17,700 bases of DNA, from contig JAJNBO010000006.1 of NCBI GenBank assembly GCA_021156245.1, forward strand, positions 1 through 17,700, in the 5' to 3' direction. Shown here in pieces: positions 1 through 7,205 of the stretch. Position 1 is the stretch's first letter. The number at the start of each line of letters is the position of its first letter. The position numbers were made by a program, and so were the translations under genes. This stretch comes from Ramlibacter sp. GTDB lineage: Bacteria; Pseudomonadota; Gammaproteobacteria; Burkholderiales; Burkholderiaceae_C. Under the pieces are notes generated by a model. That model did no database searches. It saw only the letters and a list, made by a program, of their open reading frames with translations, and had not been told where the DNA came from.

Positions 1-684
1 GAATTGGTGGTCTTCCGCGCGCTGTACCACCGTCCGCCGCTCGACCAGGTGCTCGCCACCTTCGCCGTGCTGCTGATCTGCAATGAACTGGTGCGCATGG
101 TCTGGGGCCCGGGTGCCTTGAACGCCCCGCTGCCGCCGGCGCTGTCGGGGCAGGTCGAGATCCTGCCGGGGGCTCCGTATCCGGTGATCCGCCTGGTGAT
201 CCTCGCCGTCGGCGTGGTGGCTGCCTTCCTGCTGTACCTGCTGATCGGTCGCACGCGCCTGGGCATGCTGATACGCGCCGGGGCGAGCAATCGGGTGATG
301 ATCGGCGCCCTCGGCGTCAACATCAAGCTGCTGTATACGGCCGTGTTCGGCCTGGGGGCCGTGCTGGCCGCGCTGTCCGGCGTCATCTCCGGCCCGATCT
401 CCTCCGTGGAACCCGGGATGGGCGACAAGATCCTGATCCTGTGCCTGGTGGTCATCGTGATCGGCGGCATCGGCTCGGTGCGCGGCGCCTTCATAGGCGC
501 ACTTCTGATCGGCATCGTTGACACCTTCGGCCGTGTCTTCCTCAAACCCCTTCTTGGCCTGGTGCTGCCGCCCACCGACTCGAACACCGCTGCACCCGCG
601 GTCGCCACCATGCTGATCTACGTGACGATGACACTGGTGCTGTTCTTCCGACCCCGCGGTCTGTTTCCCCCCCGCCTGAGATAG
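1..684 (+). CDS. livH: Branched-chain amino acid-type ABC transporter permease LivH, 5'-truncated by window
   Basis: This is an inner-membrane permease of the HAAT (LivH/LivM) family, one half of the channel that imports branched-chain amino acids or related carboxylates. The reading frame is open from base 1, so the true start lies upstream. The 227 visible codons compare with roughly 290 for a full LivH. Several hydrophobic helices are visible, and the family-typical stretch ending IVIGGIGSVRGAFIGALLIG sits at about residues 150-170, where the permease contacts its ATPases. The C terminus (LFFRPRGLFPP) is also typical. The stop is 6 bp before livM, so the two are co-transcribed. A periplasmic binding protein is expected upstream or elsewhere and is not in the window. 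The substrate cannot be read from the sequence, because this order carries many LivH paralogues with different ligands. Confidence 0.93.
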   Translation, partial: ELVVFRALYHRPPLDQVLATFAVLLICNELVRMVWGPGALNAPLPPALSGQVEILPGAPYPVIRLVILAVGVVAAFLLYLLIGRTRLGMLIRAGASNRVMIGALGVNIKLLYTAVFGLGAVLAALSGVISGPISSVEPGMGDKILILCLVVIVIGGIGSVRGAFIGALLIGIVDTFGRVFLKPLLGLVLPPTDSNTAAPAVATMLIYVTMTLVLFFRPRGLFPPRLR

Positions 685-690
685 GACACG

Positions 691-1635
691 ATGAAACTGG
701 ACATGCCTGCCGCCGTGACAGGCGGCATCCTGCTGGTCCTTGCTGCGCTGCCGTTGGTGGCGCAGCTTGCGGGCGCACCCTACATGCTGGACATCGCCGT
801 GCGCATCATGATCCTCGGCATGGCCGCGGTCAGCCTAGACCTGGTGCTGGGGTATGGGGGCCTGGTGAGTTTCGGGCACGCGGGTTATGTCGGAGCCGGC
901 GCCTTTGCGGTGGGGATCCTATCGCACCACGGCGTGGACAACGGGTTCGCCCATCTGGCAGCCGCCATCGCGTCCGCGGCGGTGCTGTCGCTCCTGATCG
1001 GAATGGTGTGCCTGCGCACCGCGGGCCTGCACTTCATCATCATCACGCTCGGTTTCGGGCAGATGATCTACTTCCTGGCCACCAGTGTCGACGTCTACGG
1101 CGGGGAGGACGGAATGAACATCGCCGGCCCCAGCAACTTCGGTCGGCTGCTCGATCTGGGCCACGGGCCCACGCTCTACTACGTGGTGTTCCTGTCGCTG
1201 GCCGGTGTGCTGCTGTTCCTGGGCCGCGCCGTGCGCTCGCGCTACGGCATGGTGCTGCGGGCCTCCCGCATGAACGACCGCCGCCTCGCGTCGATCGGCG
1301 TGAACGTGTTCCGCTATCGTCTCGCTGGCTTCGTCATCTCCGGAACGATCTGCGGACTGGCGGGTTTCCTTCTCGCCAACCAGAGCCTGTTCGTCTCGCC
1401 GGCAATCATGCACTGGACGCGCTCCAGCGAGCTGATGATCATGGTCATCCTCGGCGGGATGGGCACGCTGGTGGGACCGCTGTTCGGCGCCATCGCGCTC
1501 CTGCTGCTGGAATCCGGCCTGTCTCGGTTCACCGACCACTGGCAGTTGCTGCTCGGAATCGTGTTGCTGGTGGCGATCCTGTTCGCCAGGCGCGGCATCT
1601 TCGGCGCCCTGGTCGGCCGCGGAGCTGGGTCATGA
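691..1635 (+). CDS. livM: Branched-chain amino acid-type ABC transporter permease LivM
   Basis: The second inner-membrane permease of the importer has 314 residues, normal for LivM. It shows multiple hydrophobic helices, the early motif VSLDLVLGYGGLVSFGHAGY (about residues 47-66) that marks LivM proteins, and a late ILGGMGTLVGPLFGAIALLLLE segment that corresponds to the ATPase-coupling region. It starts 6 bp after livH. Its TGA stop overlaps the livG start in an ATGA arrangement (1632-1635), which implies translational coupling. No frameshift or missing segment is visible. Together with livH, livG and livF it forms a complete membrane complex apart from the binding protein. The substrate is unknown. 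Confidence 0.95.
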   Translation: MKLDMPAAVTGGILLVLAALPLVAQLAGAPYMLDIAVRIMILGMAAVSLDLVLGYGGLVSFGHAGYVGAGAFAVGILSHHGVDNGFAHLAAAIASAAVLSLLIGMVCLRTAGLHFIIITLGFGQMIYFLATSVDVYGGEDGMNIAGPSNFGRLLDLGHGPTLYYVVFLSLAGVLLFLGRAVRSRYGMVLRASRMNDRRLASIGVNVFRYRLAGFVISGTICGLAGFLLANQSLFVSPAIMHWTRSSELMIMVILGGMGTLVGPLFGAIALLLLESGLSRFTDHWQLLLGIVLLVAILFARRGIFGALVGRGAGS

Positions 1636-2384
1636 CGGCCGCACTGCTGCAGGTGGAGGGCCTGGTCAAGCGATTCGCCGGCCTCCTGGCCACCGACCAT
1701 TTCAGCCTGGAAGTCGGTGAAGGCGAGCTGGTCGCAGTGATCGGCCCCAATGGAGCCGGGAAGACCACGCTGATCGCCCAGCTGTCGGGCGAGCTGGCAC
1801 CTGATGAAGGCCGCATCCTCTTCGCCGGCCGTGACGTCACCCGGCTGCCGGTGCATGCGCGCGCGGCCATGGGGCTGGCGCGCTCGTTCCAGATCACCAG
1901 CATCTTCCCCGAGCTCACGGTGCTGCAGAACGTGGCCCTGGCCGTCCAGGTGCGCTCCGGCCACAGCATGCGGTTCTGGGGCGCGGTGGCACGCGACCGG
2001 TCCCTGGCTGACGAAGCCGCCACTTACCTCGAGGAAGTGGGGCTTGCGCAGCGCGCCGACGTGCTCGCCGCCAACGTGTCCCACGGCGAGAAGCGCGCAC
2101 TGGAAATCGCCATCGCCCTGGCGAGCCGGCCCCGGCTCTTGCTGCTGGATGAGCCGATGGCCGGCATGGGGCCCGACGAGTCGGCCCGCATGATCAAGCT
2201 GCTGTCACGGGTCAAGCGCCGGTTCTCCACCATTCTGGTCGAACACGACATGGAAGCGGTGTTCGCGCTGGCGGACCGCGTGGCGGTGCTGGTGTCCGGA
2301 CGCATCATCGCGGTGGGAGCACCCGACGACATACGGGACGATCCGGCCGTCCGAGCGGCCTACCTCGGCGAGGAGGTCGCCTGA
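1632..2384 (+). CDS. livG: ABC transporter ATP-binding protein LivG
   Basis: This 250-residue cytoplasmic ATPase powers the importer. Walker A GPNGAGKT is at residues 38-45, the LivG-type signature SHGEKRALEIA starts at residue 150, Walker B LLLDEP is at 170-175 with catalytic E174, and the switch histidine is H205 (VEHDME). The segment LARSFQITSIFPELTVLQN is also typical of LivG. The frame is open upstream into livM, but the ATG at 1632 is the sensible start: it overlaps the livM stop and gives the normal family length and N terminus. The stop overlaps the livF start in a TGATG arrangement (2382-2386). Assignment to LivG rather than LivF rests on the signature sequence and gene order. Confidence 0.96.
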   Translation: MTAALLQVEGLVKRFAGLLATDHFSLEVGEGELVAVIGPNGAGKTTLIAQLSGELAPDEGRILFAGRDVTRLPVHARAAMGLARSFQITSIFPELTVLQNVALAVQVRSGHSMRFWGAVARDRSLADEAATYLEEVGLAQRADVLAANVSHGEKRALEIAIALASRPRLLLLDEPMAGMGPDESARMIKLLSRVKRRFSTILVEHDMEAVFALADRVAVLVSGRIIAVGAPDDIRDDPAVRAAYLGEEVA

Positions 2385-3085
2385 TGCTGCAGGTTTCCGG
2401 TTTGAGCAGTGGCTACGGCGGCAGCGAGGTCCTGTTCGACCTTTCCTTCGACGTCGGCGCCGGCGAGGTCGTCACACTGCTGGGGCGCAACGGCATGGGC
2501 AAGACCACCACGATCTCTTCGGTGATGGGCATCGTGAGGCCTTCCGCGGGCACGATCTCTTTCAACGGGGAGCCCGTCGCGGGACTGCCTTCCTACCGCA
2601 TCGCGCAGCGCGGCATCGGCCTGGTTCCGGAGGGCCGCCAGGTGTTCCCTAATCTCACCGTGCGCGAGAACCTGGTGGCGACCTGGGCCAACCGCAGGGC
2701 CACGCCCCACCCGTGGACGCTCGAGCGCGTGCTCGCGATGTTCCCCCGGCTCGGCGAACGCTTCGATCATCCGGGCGCGTTGTTGTCGGGCGGTGAACAG
2801 CAGATGCTGGTGATCGGCCGCGCGCTGATGACCAACCCGCTCCTGCTGATCCTCGACGAGGCCACCGAAGGCCTGGCGCCCCTCGTGCGCGCTGAAATCT
2901 GGAGCTGCCTCGGCCGCCTGAAGGCCGAAGGGCAGTCCATCCTGTTGGTGGACAAGAACGTGCAGGCGCTCACGCGCATCGCGGATCGCCACTTCATCCT
3001 CGAGAAAGGCCGGGTGGTCTGGAGCGGCAGCTCGGATGCGCTGGCCGCCGACAGCTCTTTGAGCCACAGATATCTCGGTATCTGA
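2384..3085 (+). CDS. livF: ABC transporter ATP-binding protein LivF
   Basis: The second ATPase of the importer has 233 residues. Walker A GRNGMGKT is at 34-41, LivF-type GLVPEGRQVFPNLTVREN at about 79-96, the signature LSGGEQQ at 134-140, and Walker B LLILDEA with D158/E159. The position of the usual switch histidine reads VDKN (residues 189-192); LivF proteins generally lack the histidine here and more often have VEQN, so the lysine is a minor variation rather than proof of inactivity. The start overlaps the livG stop. A 28-bp gap with a GGAG-containing ribosome binding site leads to the next gene, consistent with one operon. Confidence 0.95.
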   Translation: MLQVSGLSSGYGGSEVLFDLSFDVGAGEVVTLLGRNGMGKTTTISSVMGIVRPSAGTISFNGEPVAGLPSYRIAQRGIGLVPEGRQVFPNLTVRENLVATWANRRATPHPWTLERVLAMFPRLGERFDHPGALLSGGEQQMLVIGRALMTNPLLLILDEATEGLAPLVRAEIWSCLGRLKAEGQSILLVDKNVQALTRIADRHFILEKGRVVWSGSSDALAADSSLSHRYLGI

Positions 3086-3113
3086 TCCATTTCATTCGCA
3101 ACGGAGCCCCTGC

Positions 3114-4013
3114 ATGAGCGATAACAAATTCCACGGCGTCATCCCCGCCGTGGCCAGCCCCTTCAACGCCGACGAGTCCCTCGACGAAGGCCGCCTGCGC
3201 GCGCAGATCGACGAATACATCCGCTGCGGCGTGCACGGCATCTCGGTGGCCGGCAGCCAAGGCGAATTCTTCAGCCTGGAATACGCCGAACACGTGCGCC
3301 TGCTGGAAGTGGCGATGGACGCCATCCAGGGCCGGGTGCCTCTGTACGCGGGGACCGGCGCGGTCACGACGCGGGGGGCCATCAAGCTGACTGGGGCCGG
3401 GCAGGCCATGGGCGTCGACCTGGCACTGGTGATCACGCCATTCTTCGTGCAGCCGACGCAGGACGAGTTGGTGACGCACTACACGGCCATCGCCAAGAGC
3501 ACGCGGCTGCCGGTGATGCTCTACAACAACCCGCCGCGCACCAGCGTAAACGTGCTGCCGGAGACCCTGAAGCGCTGCATGGAAACGCCGAACATCGTCG
3601 GCATGAAGGATTCCAGCGGCGACATCACGCAGACGGTCGAATACAAGCTGCTCACGAACCGGCGCGCGCTGGTGTTCTCCGGGCGTGACACCGTTTTCCA
3701 GAGCCTGATGATGCACGGCTGCGACGGGACGATCTCGCCCGCCGCCAACGTCTTCCCCAAGCTGGTCGTGGCGCAGTACAACGCCATCCGCACTGGTGAC
3801 TGGACGGAGGCCACCCGCATCAATGACGTGCTGGCGCCGCTGCGCGCGGCCTGGGCCCTGGGATCCTTCCCGGTCGTCATCAAGGAGGCGATGCGCGTGG
3901 TGGGACGCGACCCGGGGCCCACGCGCCGGCCCGTGACGGGGCTGCCGCCGGCCAAGCTGGACGTGTTGCAGGGAATCTGCCGTCGCATCCTCGAGGAAGA
4001 GAACAAGCTCTGA
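3114..4013 (+). CDS. Dihydrodipicolinate synthase/N-acetylneuraminate lyase-family aldolase
   Basis: This 299-residue TIM-barrel class I aldolase belongs to the DapA/NanA family, whose members make or break bonds to pyruvate through a lysine Schiff base. The Schiff-base lysine is K165 (VGMKDSSGD), the catalytic tyrosine Y137 (LYNNPPRT), and the carboxylate-binding loop GSQGE is at 47-51. True DapA has GTTGE in that loop and a second tyrosine after TPY; here the loop is GSQGE and the region reads TPFF (109-112). Those two changes argue against lysine biosynthesis and for a catabolic or hydratase-aldolase relative. It follows livF by 28 bp and precedes a hydrolase, so a role in degrading the imported compound to pyruvate or similar is inferred. 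The substrate is unknown. An upstream GGAG supports the ATG at 3114. Confidence 0.9.
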   Translation: MSDNKFHGVIPAVASPFNADESLDEGRLRAQIDEYIRCGVHGISVAGSQGEFFSLEYAEHVRLLEVAMDAIQGRVPLYAGTGAVTTRGAIKLTGAGQAMGVDLALVITPFFVQPTQDELVTHYTAIAKSTRLPVMLYNNPPRTSVNVLPETLKRCMETPNIVGMKDSSGDITQTVEYKLLTNRRALVFSGRDTVFQSLMMHGCDGTISPAANVFPKLVVAQYNAIRTGDWTEATRINDVLAPLRAAWALGSFPVVIKEAMRVVGRDPGPTRRPVTGLPPAKLDVLQGICRRILEEENKL

Positions 4014-4018
4014 GCACG

Positions 4019-5038
4019 GTGGCGACCATGCTTTCCTTCGACGCCGGGCCCGTGCTGCTGCAGTCGGGCGCGCGGCATCCTGGGGCACGGCTCGCGTACA
4101 CGACGTGGGGGCGTCTCGACGACCGGCGATCCAACGCGGTGCTGCTCTGCACGCCCTTCGGCGCGCAGCATCCCGAGCTCGAGTGGATCGTGCAGCCGGA
4201 CGGGCTGCTCGATGCGAACCGCTATTTCGTGATCGTGCCCAACTTGTTCGGCAACGGCCTCTCGTCGTCGCCGGTCGAGCAGGGCGGTCGAGCGGAAGCA
4301 TGGTCCGACTTCACCATCCACGACAACTGCGCGATCCAGCATCGACTGGTCACGGAAGTGCTGGGGATCGAGCGGCTGGCGCTGGTCTGGGGCTGGTCCA
4401 TGGGCGGCCAGCAGGCGTACGAGTGGGGTGCCGCTTATCCGGAGATGGTCGAGCGGATTGCAGTCCTGTGCGGATCCGCGCGGACTGCCCCGCACAACCA
4501 TGTGTTCCTGGAAGGCGTCAAGACGGCGCTACAGCATGACCCGGAGGTGGCACGGGGCATCGAGGGACCGGCACACGACCGCGCGATGCGCGCGGTGGGC
4601 CGCATCTACGCGGGATGGGCGTTGTCGCAAGCGTTCTACCGCCAGGAGGTGTGGCGCACGCTGGGCTTCGCCACGCTGGAGGACTTCCTCGTGGGCTATT
4701 GGGAGGCGGGATTCCTCAAGCGCAATGCGGCCAACCTGCTTGCGCACATTGCAACGTGGCAGAAGGCGGACATCAGCGCCAATGCGCGCTACCGCGGGGA
4801 TTTCGGCGCAGCGCTATCCTCGATCAGTGCGCGCGCGCTGGTCATGCCGGCTACCACCGACCTTTACTTTCCGCCCGAGGACAACGCACTCGAGGTGGAG
4901 CGCATGCCGCACGCCAGGCTGCTCCCCATTCCGTCGGTATGGGGCCACCGGGCCGGCATGCCCGTCAAGGCGCCGCAGGAGCGGGCGTTCATCCGGGCTG
5001 CCCTGGCCGAGCTGCTGGCGCAGCCACCGATCCGCTGA
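4019..5038 (+). CDS. MetX-like alpha/beta hydrolase or acyltransferase
   Basis: This protein of 336-339 residues has the alpha/beta hydrolase fold and resembles homoserine O-acetyltransferase (MetX). The nucleophile elbow is GWSMGG with S127, the likely acid is D281 (PATTDLYF) and the histidine H310 (WGHRAG). The segment SARTAPHNHVFLEGVKTAL (153-171) follows the MetX layout. MetX proper has GGSMGG at the elbow and a conserved Gly-rich GSSGPSS stretch earlier; here these read GWSMGG and GNGLSSSPV, so a hydrolase or a different acyltransferase is at least as likely as methionine biosynthesis. The start could be GTG 4019 or ATG 4028 (three codons later); neither has a clear ribosome binding site. 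The gene begins 5 bp after the aldolase and ends the operon, 6 bp from the convergent lysR. Confidence 0.85.
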   Translation: MATMLSFDAGPVLLQSGARHPGARLAYTTWGRLDDRRSNAVLLCTPFGAQHPELEWIVQPDGLLDANRYFVIVPNLFGNGLSSSPVEQGGRAEAWSDFTIHDNCAIQHRLVTEVLGIERLALVWGWSMGGQQAYEWGAAYPEMVERIAVLCGSARTAPHNHVFLEGVKTALQHDPEVARGIEGPAHDRAMRAVGRIYAGWALSQAFYRQEVWRTLGFATLEDFLVGYWEAGFLKRNAANLLAHIATWQKADISANARYRGDFGAALSSISARALVMPATTDLYFPPEDNALEVERMPHARLLPIPSVWGHRAGMPVKAPQERAFIRAALAELLAQPPIR

Positions 5039-5044
5039 CGAACG

Positions 5045-5995
5045 TCATGAACCCGCTGCTTCCGGCTCGGCCGTGTCGGCCGGGTCGTTCAGCCGGCGCA
5101 GTTCGTGAAGGATTTCCACTTCTTCCGTGATGGACAGGAAGGCCTGCAGCACCGGAGGCAACAGCTCCCGATCGTAGACCACGACGCCCACTTCTTCCGT
5201 GCTCGCCGAATTGGGAAGCGGGATCGCCGTCGTACCCCGAGGCGGCCCGAAGGGGTGCAGGTAACTGCGGGGCAGGACCGTGGACCAGTGCCCGGAACCG
5301 ACGTGCGCACACAGCGAGAGGATGGAGTCCGTCTCGATCTGCGGCGTGGGCGAGCAACCGGCGGCCGCGAACTGGCGGTCGATGATCTCCCGCGTCCGGA
5401 TGTTCTTCTTCAGCAGCGCGAGCGGCATCCCGGCGACATCCTCCCAGGTGACGAGAGGACGCCCGCTCATGGGGCCGTCCGAGGGCGTGAGGAAGGTGTA
5501 GTTCTCGGTGTAGAGCACCCGGGTGGCGCGGATGTTGGGGACCAGCCCGGTGCTGAGCAGCGTGAGTCCGACGTCCAGCTCGAGGTCCAGCAGCTTGCGC
5601 TGGATGTCGTGCTCGGTCAGCGACAAGGCCTCGATCGACACGAGCGGGAACCGTGTGCACAGCGCCCCCGTGAGCACCGGAAGCATCGGCATCACCGACG
5701 GCACCACGCCCACCTTGAGGCGCCCGGCCAGGGCCGCTGTCCCCTGTTCGAGCTGCTGGCGCAGGGTCGACTCCTCGTCGAGAACCTTGCGGGCGAAGTT
5801 CAACACCAGCTCGCCCTGCGGCGTGAAGCCCTTGAACCGCTGTGTCCGCAAGATGATGGGGACACCCAGGTCCTCTTCCAGCTGGCGCAAGGCGGTGGAA
5901 AGGCCCGGCTGGGAAACGTTGCACGCTTCGGCGGCACGCCCGAAGTGACCCTCGCGGGCCAGTGCGGTCAGGTAGATGAGCTGCTTGAGAACCAT
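5045..5995 (-). CDS. LysR-family transcriptional regulator
   Basis: This 316-residue LysR-type regulator has an N-terminal winged helix-turn-helix (HFGRAAEACNVSQPGLSTAL, about residues 17-36, then RQLEEDLG) and a type 2 periplasmic-binding-like effector domain from about residue 93 (LKVGVVPSVMPMLPVL). The frame is open for 60 further codons upstream, but ATG 5995 gives the canonical N terminus (MVLKQLIYLTALARE) and family length. A candidate promoter at 6062-6088 lies inside the extended frame, which also favours the shorter start. The gene is convergent with the liv/aldolase/hydrolase operon and separated by 6 bp. Control of that operon is inferred from proximity; LysR genes are more often divergent from their targets, and the operon promoter is outside the window. 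Confidence 0.93.
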   Translation of the reverse strand: MVLKQLIYLTALAREGHFGRAAEACNVSQPGLSTALRQLEEDLGVPIILRTQRFKGFTPQGELVLNFARKVLDEESTLRQQLEQGTAALAGRLKVGVVPSVMPMLPVLTGALCTRFPLVSIEALSLTEHDIQRKLLDLELDVGLTLLSTGLVPNIRATRVLYTENYTFLTPSDGPMSGRPLVTWEDVAGMPLALLKKNIRTREIIDRQFAAAGCSPTPQIETDSILSLCAHVGSGHWSTVLPRSYLHPFGPPRGTTAIPLPNSASTEEVGVVVYDRELLPPVLQAFLSITEEVEILHELRRLNDPADTAEPEAAGS

Positions 5996-6061
5996 CGGCT
6001 GCAAGTTGGGTTGCTGGCGCGCTGCCGCCGGTGCGTTGCGGCCATCGAGAGACCGCGCACG

Positions 6062-6088
6062 ATAATACTCGACCGCAACGTGTGTCAT
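6062..6088 (-). promoter_or_regulatory. Candidate sigma-70 promoter for the LysR gene
   Basis: On the minus strand, ATGACA (6088-6083) resembles a -35 and TATTAT (6067-6062) a -10, each 5 of 6 to consensus. The spacer is 15 nt, shorter than the preferred 17. The TATTAT is a rare AT patch in this GC-rich gap. A transcript from here would begin near 6055 and include the ATG at 5995 but not the ATG at 6088. Confidence 0.35.
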
Positions 6089-6129
6089 GCGAAGGCCTGT
6101 CGTGTGAGCTGTCGCCCCGGCTGGCCGCT

Positions 6130-6149
6130 CCCGCCTCCGCCGGGATGAC
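6130..6149. repeat. Diverged single copy of the REP-like palindrome
   Basis: Read on the minus strand, this segment is GTCATCCCGGCGGAGGCGGG, which differs at only two positions from the first 20 bases of the REP-like arms at 13718 and 13767. It sits between the stop of the lipocalin-like gene and the start of lysR. It is a solitary, decayed unit with only a weak hairpin. Confidence 0.55.
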
Positions 6150-6152
6150 GCT

Positions 6153-7205
6153 TCAAAGACGCAACCTTCCCGCATACCCCGTCATCTCCAGGTACCCGCG
6201 CCCCACCCGCTTGCCGTTGCCATCCAGCAGGTCGGACAGGCCCTCCCAGTAGATCGCGCCCGTGGACGCGCGGCTGTCCAGCTCCTGGTTGTCGAGCACC
6301 GCGCGTACGGTGTAGAAGTCGGCGGGCGTGCGGATCATCCACTCCACCGGGTACGTGGCATTCGACAGCGGGCTGGTCCACATCCGCTGCGCACGGAACT
6401 CCGTCTCGCCAGGACTCGCCACGTACAGGCTGCCGCCGGCACTGCGGAACGAGCCGCCATCCCATAGCGTGCCACCGTCCTTGCGGCGCAGGCGGAACGC
6501 CGTGAGCGCGCTGCCGTCGTCCAGGTTCATGCCGACCCAGTCCCAGCCCACGGCGTCCGGGTGCAGCACCTCTTCGCTCCACTCGTGGTCCAGCCAGGCT
6601 CGGCCCGTGACCGCGAAACTGCGTCCCTGCAATGAAAGCTGCCCGGCGACGGCAAGCTGCGGGATGCTGTAGTAATAGCTGGCCTGCTTCTCCTCTGGCC
6701 CCTTGCGCGAGAGGCCTGCCTTCCCTTGCAGCAGGACGGGCTGGGTCGGCGTGCAGCGCAGGTCGAGTCCGAAGCCCGTCGCCGGCAGCACCGCATGCCA
6801 GGTCTCGCTTTCCCGACCCAGCGACCAATCGCGCAGGCGCAAGCGCGCATCCTCTTCGCTGGCCTGGGCGATGCCGAAACCGGCGCGCGCGATGCGCTGG
6901 TCGTGCCACAGCTTGCGGCCCTGCACGTCGGTGATGGCGGCATGCGCGAACAGCAGCTGCTTCGCCGCGAACGCGGAGTGCATCCCTTGCGTGGCATCCA
7001 CGCGGGTGCGGAAGAAGGTCACCTGGAAGCCGAAGCTGCGCCCGCCGCTTTCCGCGTGGCCGGTGATGTACCACCACTCGGTGCGCAGGTCGGGGTGCGC
7101 GCCATGGTCCGCGGGGAAGGCGATGCGGCGCTCCGGCAGCGCGCCGGCGCCGGACGCGAAGGCGAGCGCGGGCAGGGCGGCCAGGAAGGGGCGGCGGCGG
7201 ATCAC
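6153..7205 (-). CDS. Exported AttH/CrtC-like lipocalin-fold protein
   Basis: This 350-residue protein belongs to the family annotated as predicted secreted hydrolase or carotenoid 1,2-hydratase (COG5621, AttH/CrtC-like), a double lipocalin-like fold of unclear activity. The hallmark is RTEWWYITGH at 41-50, followed by a beta-rich protein with the conserved LDHEWS motif midway and VEWMIRTP near the C terminus. The N terminus MIRRRPFLAALPALAFASGA matches a twin-arginine signal (RR-x-F-L then a hydrophobic stretch), suggesting export in folded form. The GTG start at 7205 overlaps the TGA of the FtsX-like permease, so the two are translationally coupled. The frame is open far upstream inside the permease, but that is antisense-free shadow. 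By context it probably handles a lipid or hydrophobic ligand with the permease; this is inference. Confidence 0.88.
   Translation of the reverse strand: MIRRRPFLAALPALAFASGAGALPERRIAFPADHGAHPDLRTEWWYITGHAESGGRSFGFQVTFFRTRVDATQGMHSAFAAKQLLFAHAAITDVQGRKLWHDQRIARAGFGIAQASEEDARLRLRDWSLGRESETWHAVLPATGFGLDLRCTPTQPVLLQGKAGLSRKGPEEKQASYYYSIPQLAVAGQLSLQGRSFAVTGRAWLDHEWSEEVLHPDAVGWDWVGMNLDDGSALTAFRLRRKDGGTLWDGGSFRSAGGSLYVASPGETEFRAQRMWTSPLSNATYPVEWMIRTPADFYTVRAVLDNQELDSRASTGAIYWEGLSDLLDGNGKRVGRGYLEMTGYAGRLRL

Noticed and set aside
5066..5084. CTCGGCCG-TGT-CGGCCGGG hairpin considered as a bidirectional terminator between the MetX-like gene and lysR.
   Set aside because: It has no T tract on either strand, contains a wobble pair, and lies within the lysR coding end; such GC palindromes are common here.
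5105..6148. A 347-codon plus-strand frame antisense to lysR.
   Set aside because: Low-complexity Arg/Gln/Gly-rich translation with no recognisable domain; the minus-strand LysR is unambiguous.
5996..6175. Extended N terminus for the LysR protein (60 extra codons, or 31 from ATG 6088).
   Set aside because: The extra sequence is Arg/Ala-rich without homology to LysR, it includes the REP-like remnant, and a likely promoter lies within it.
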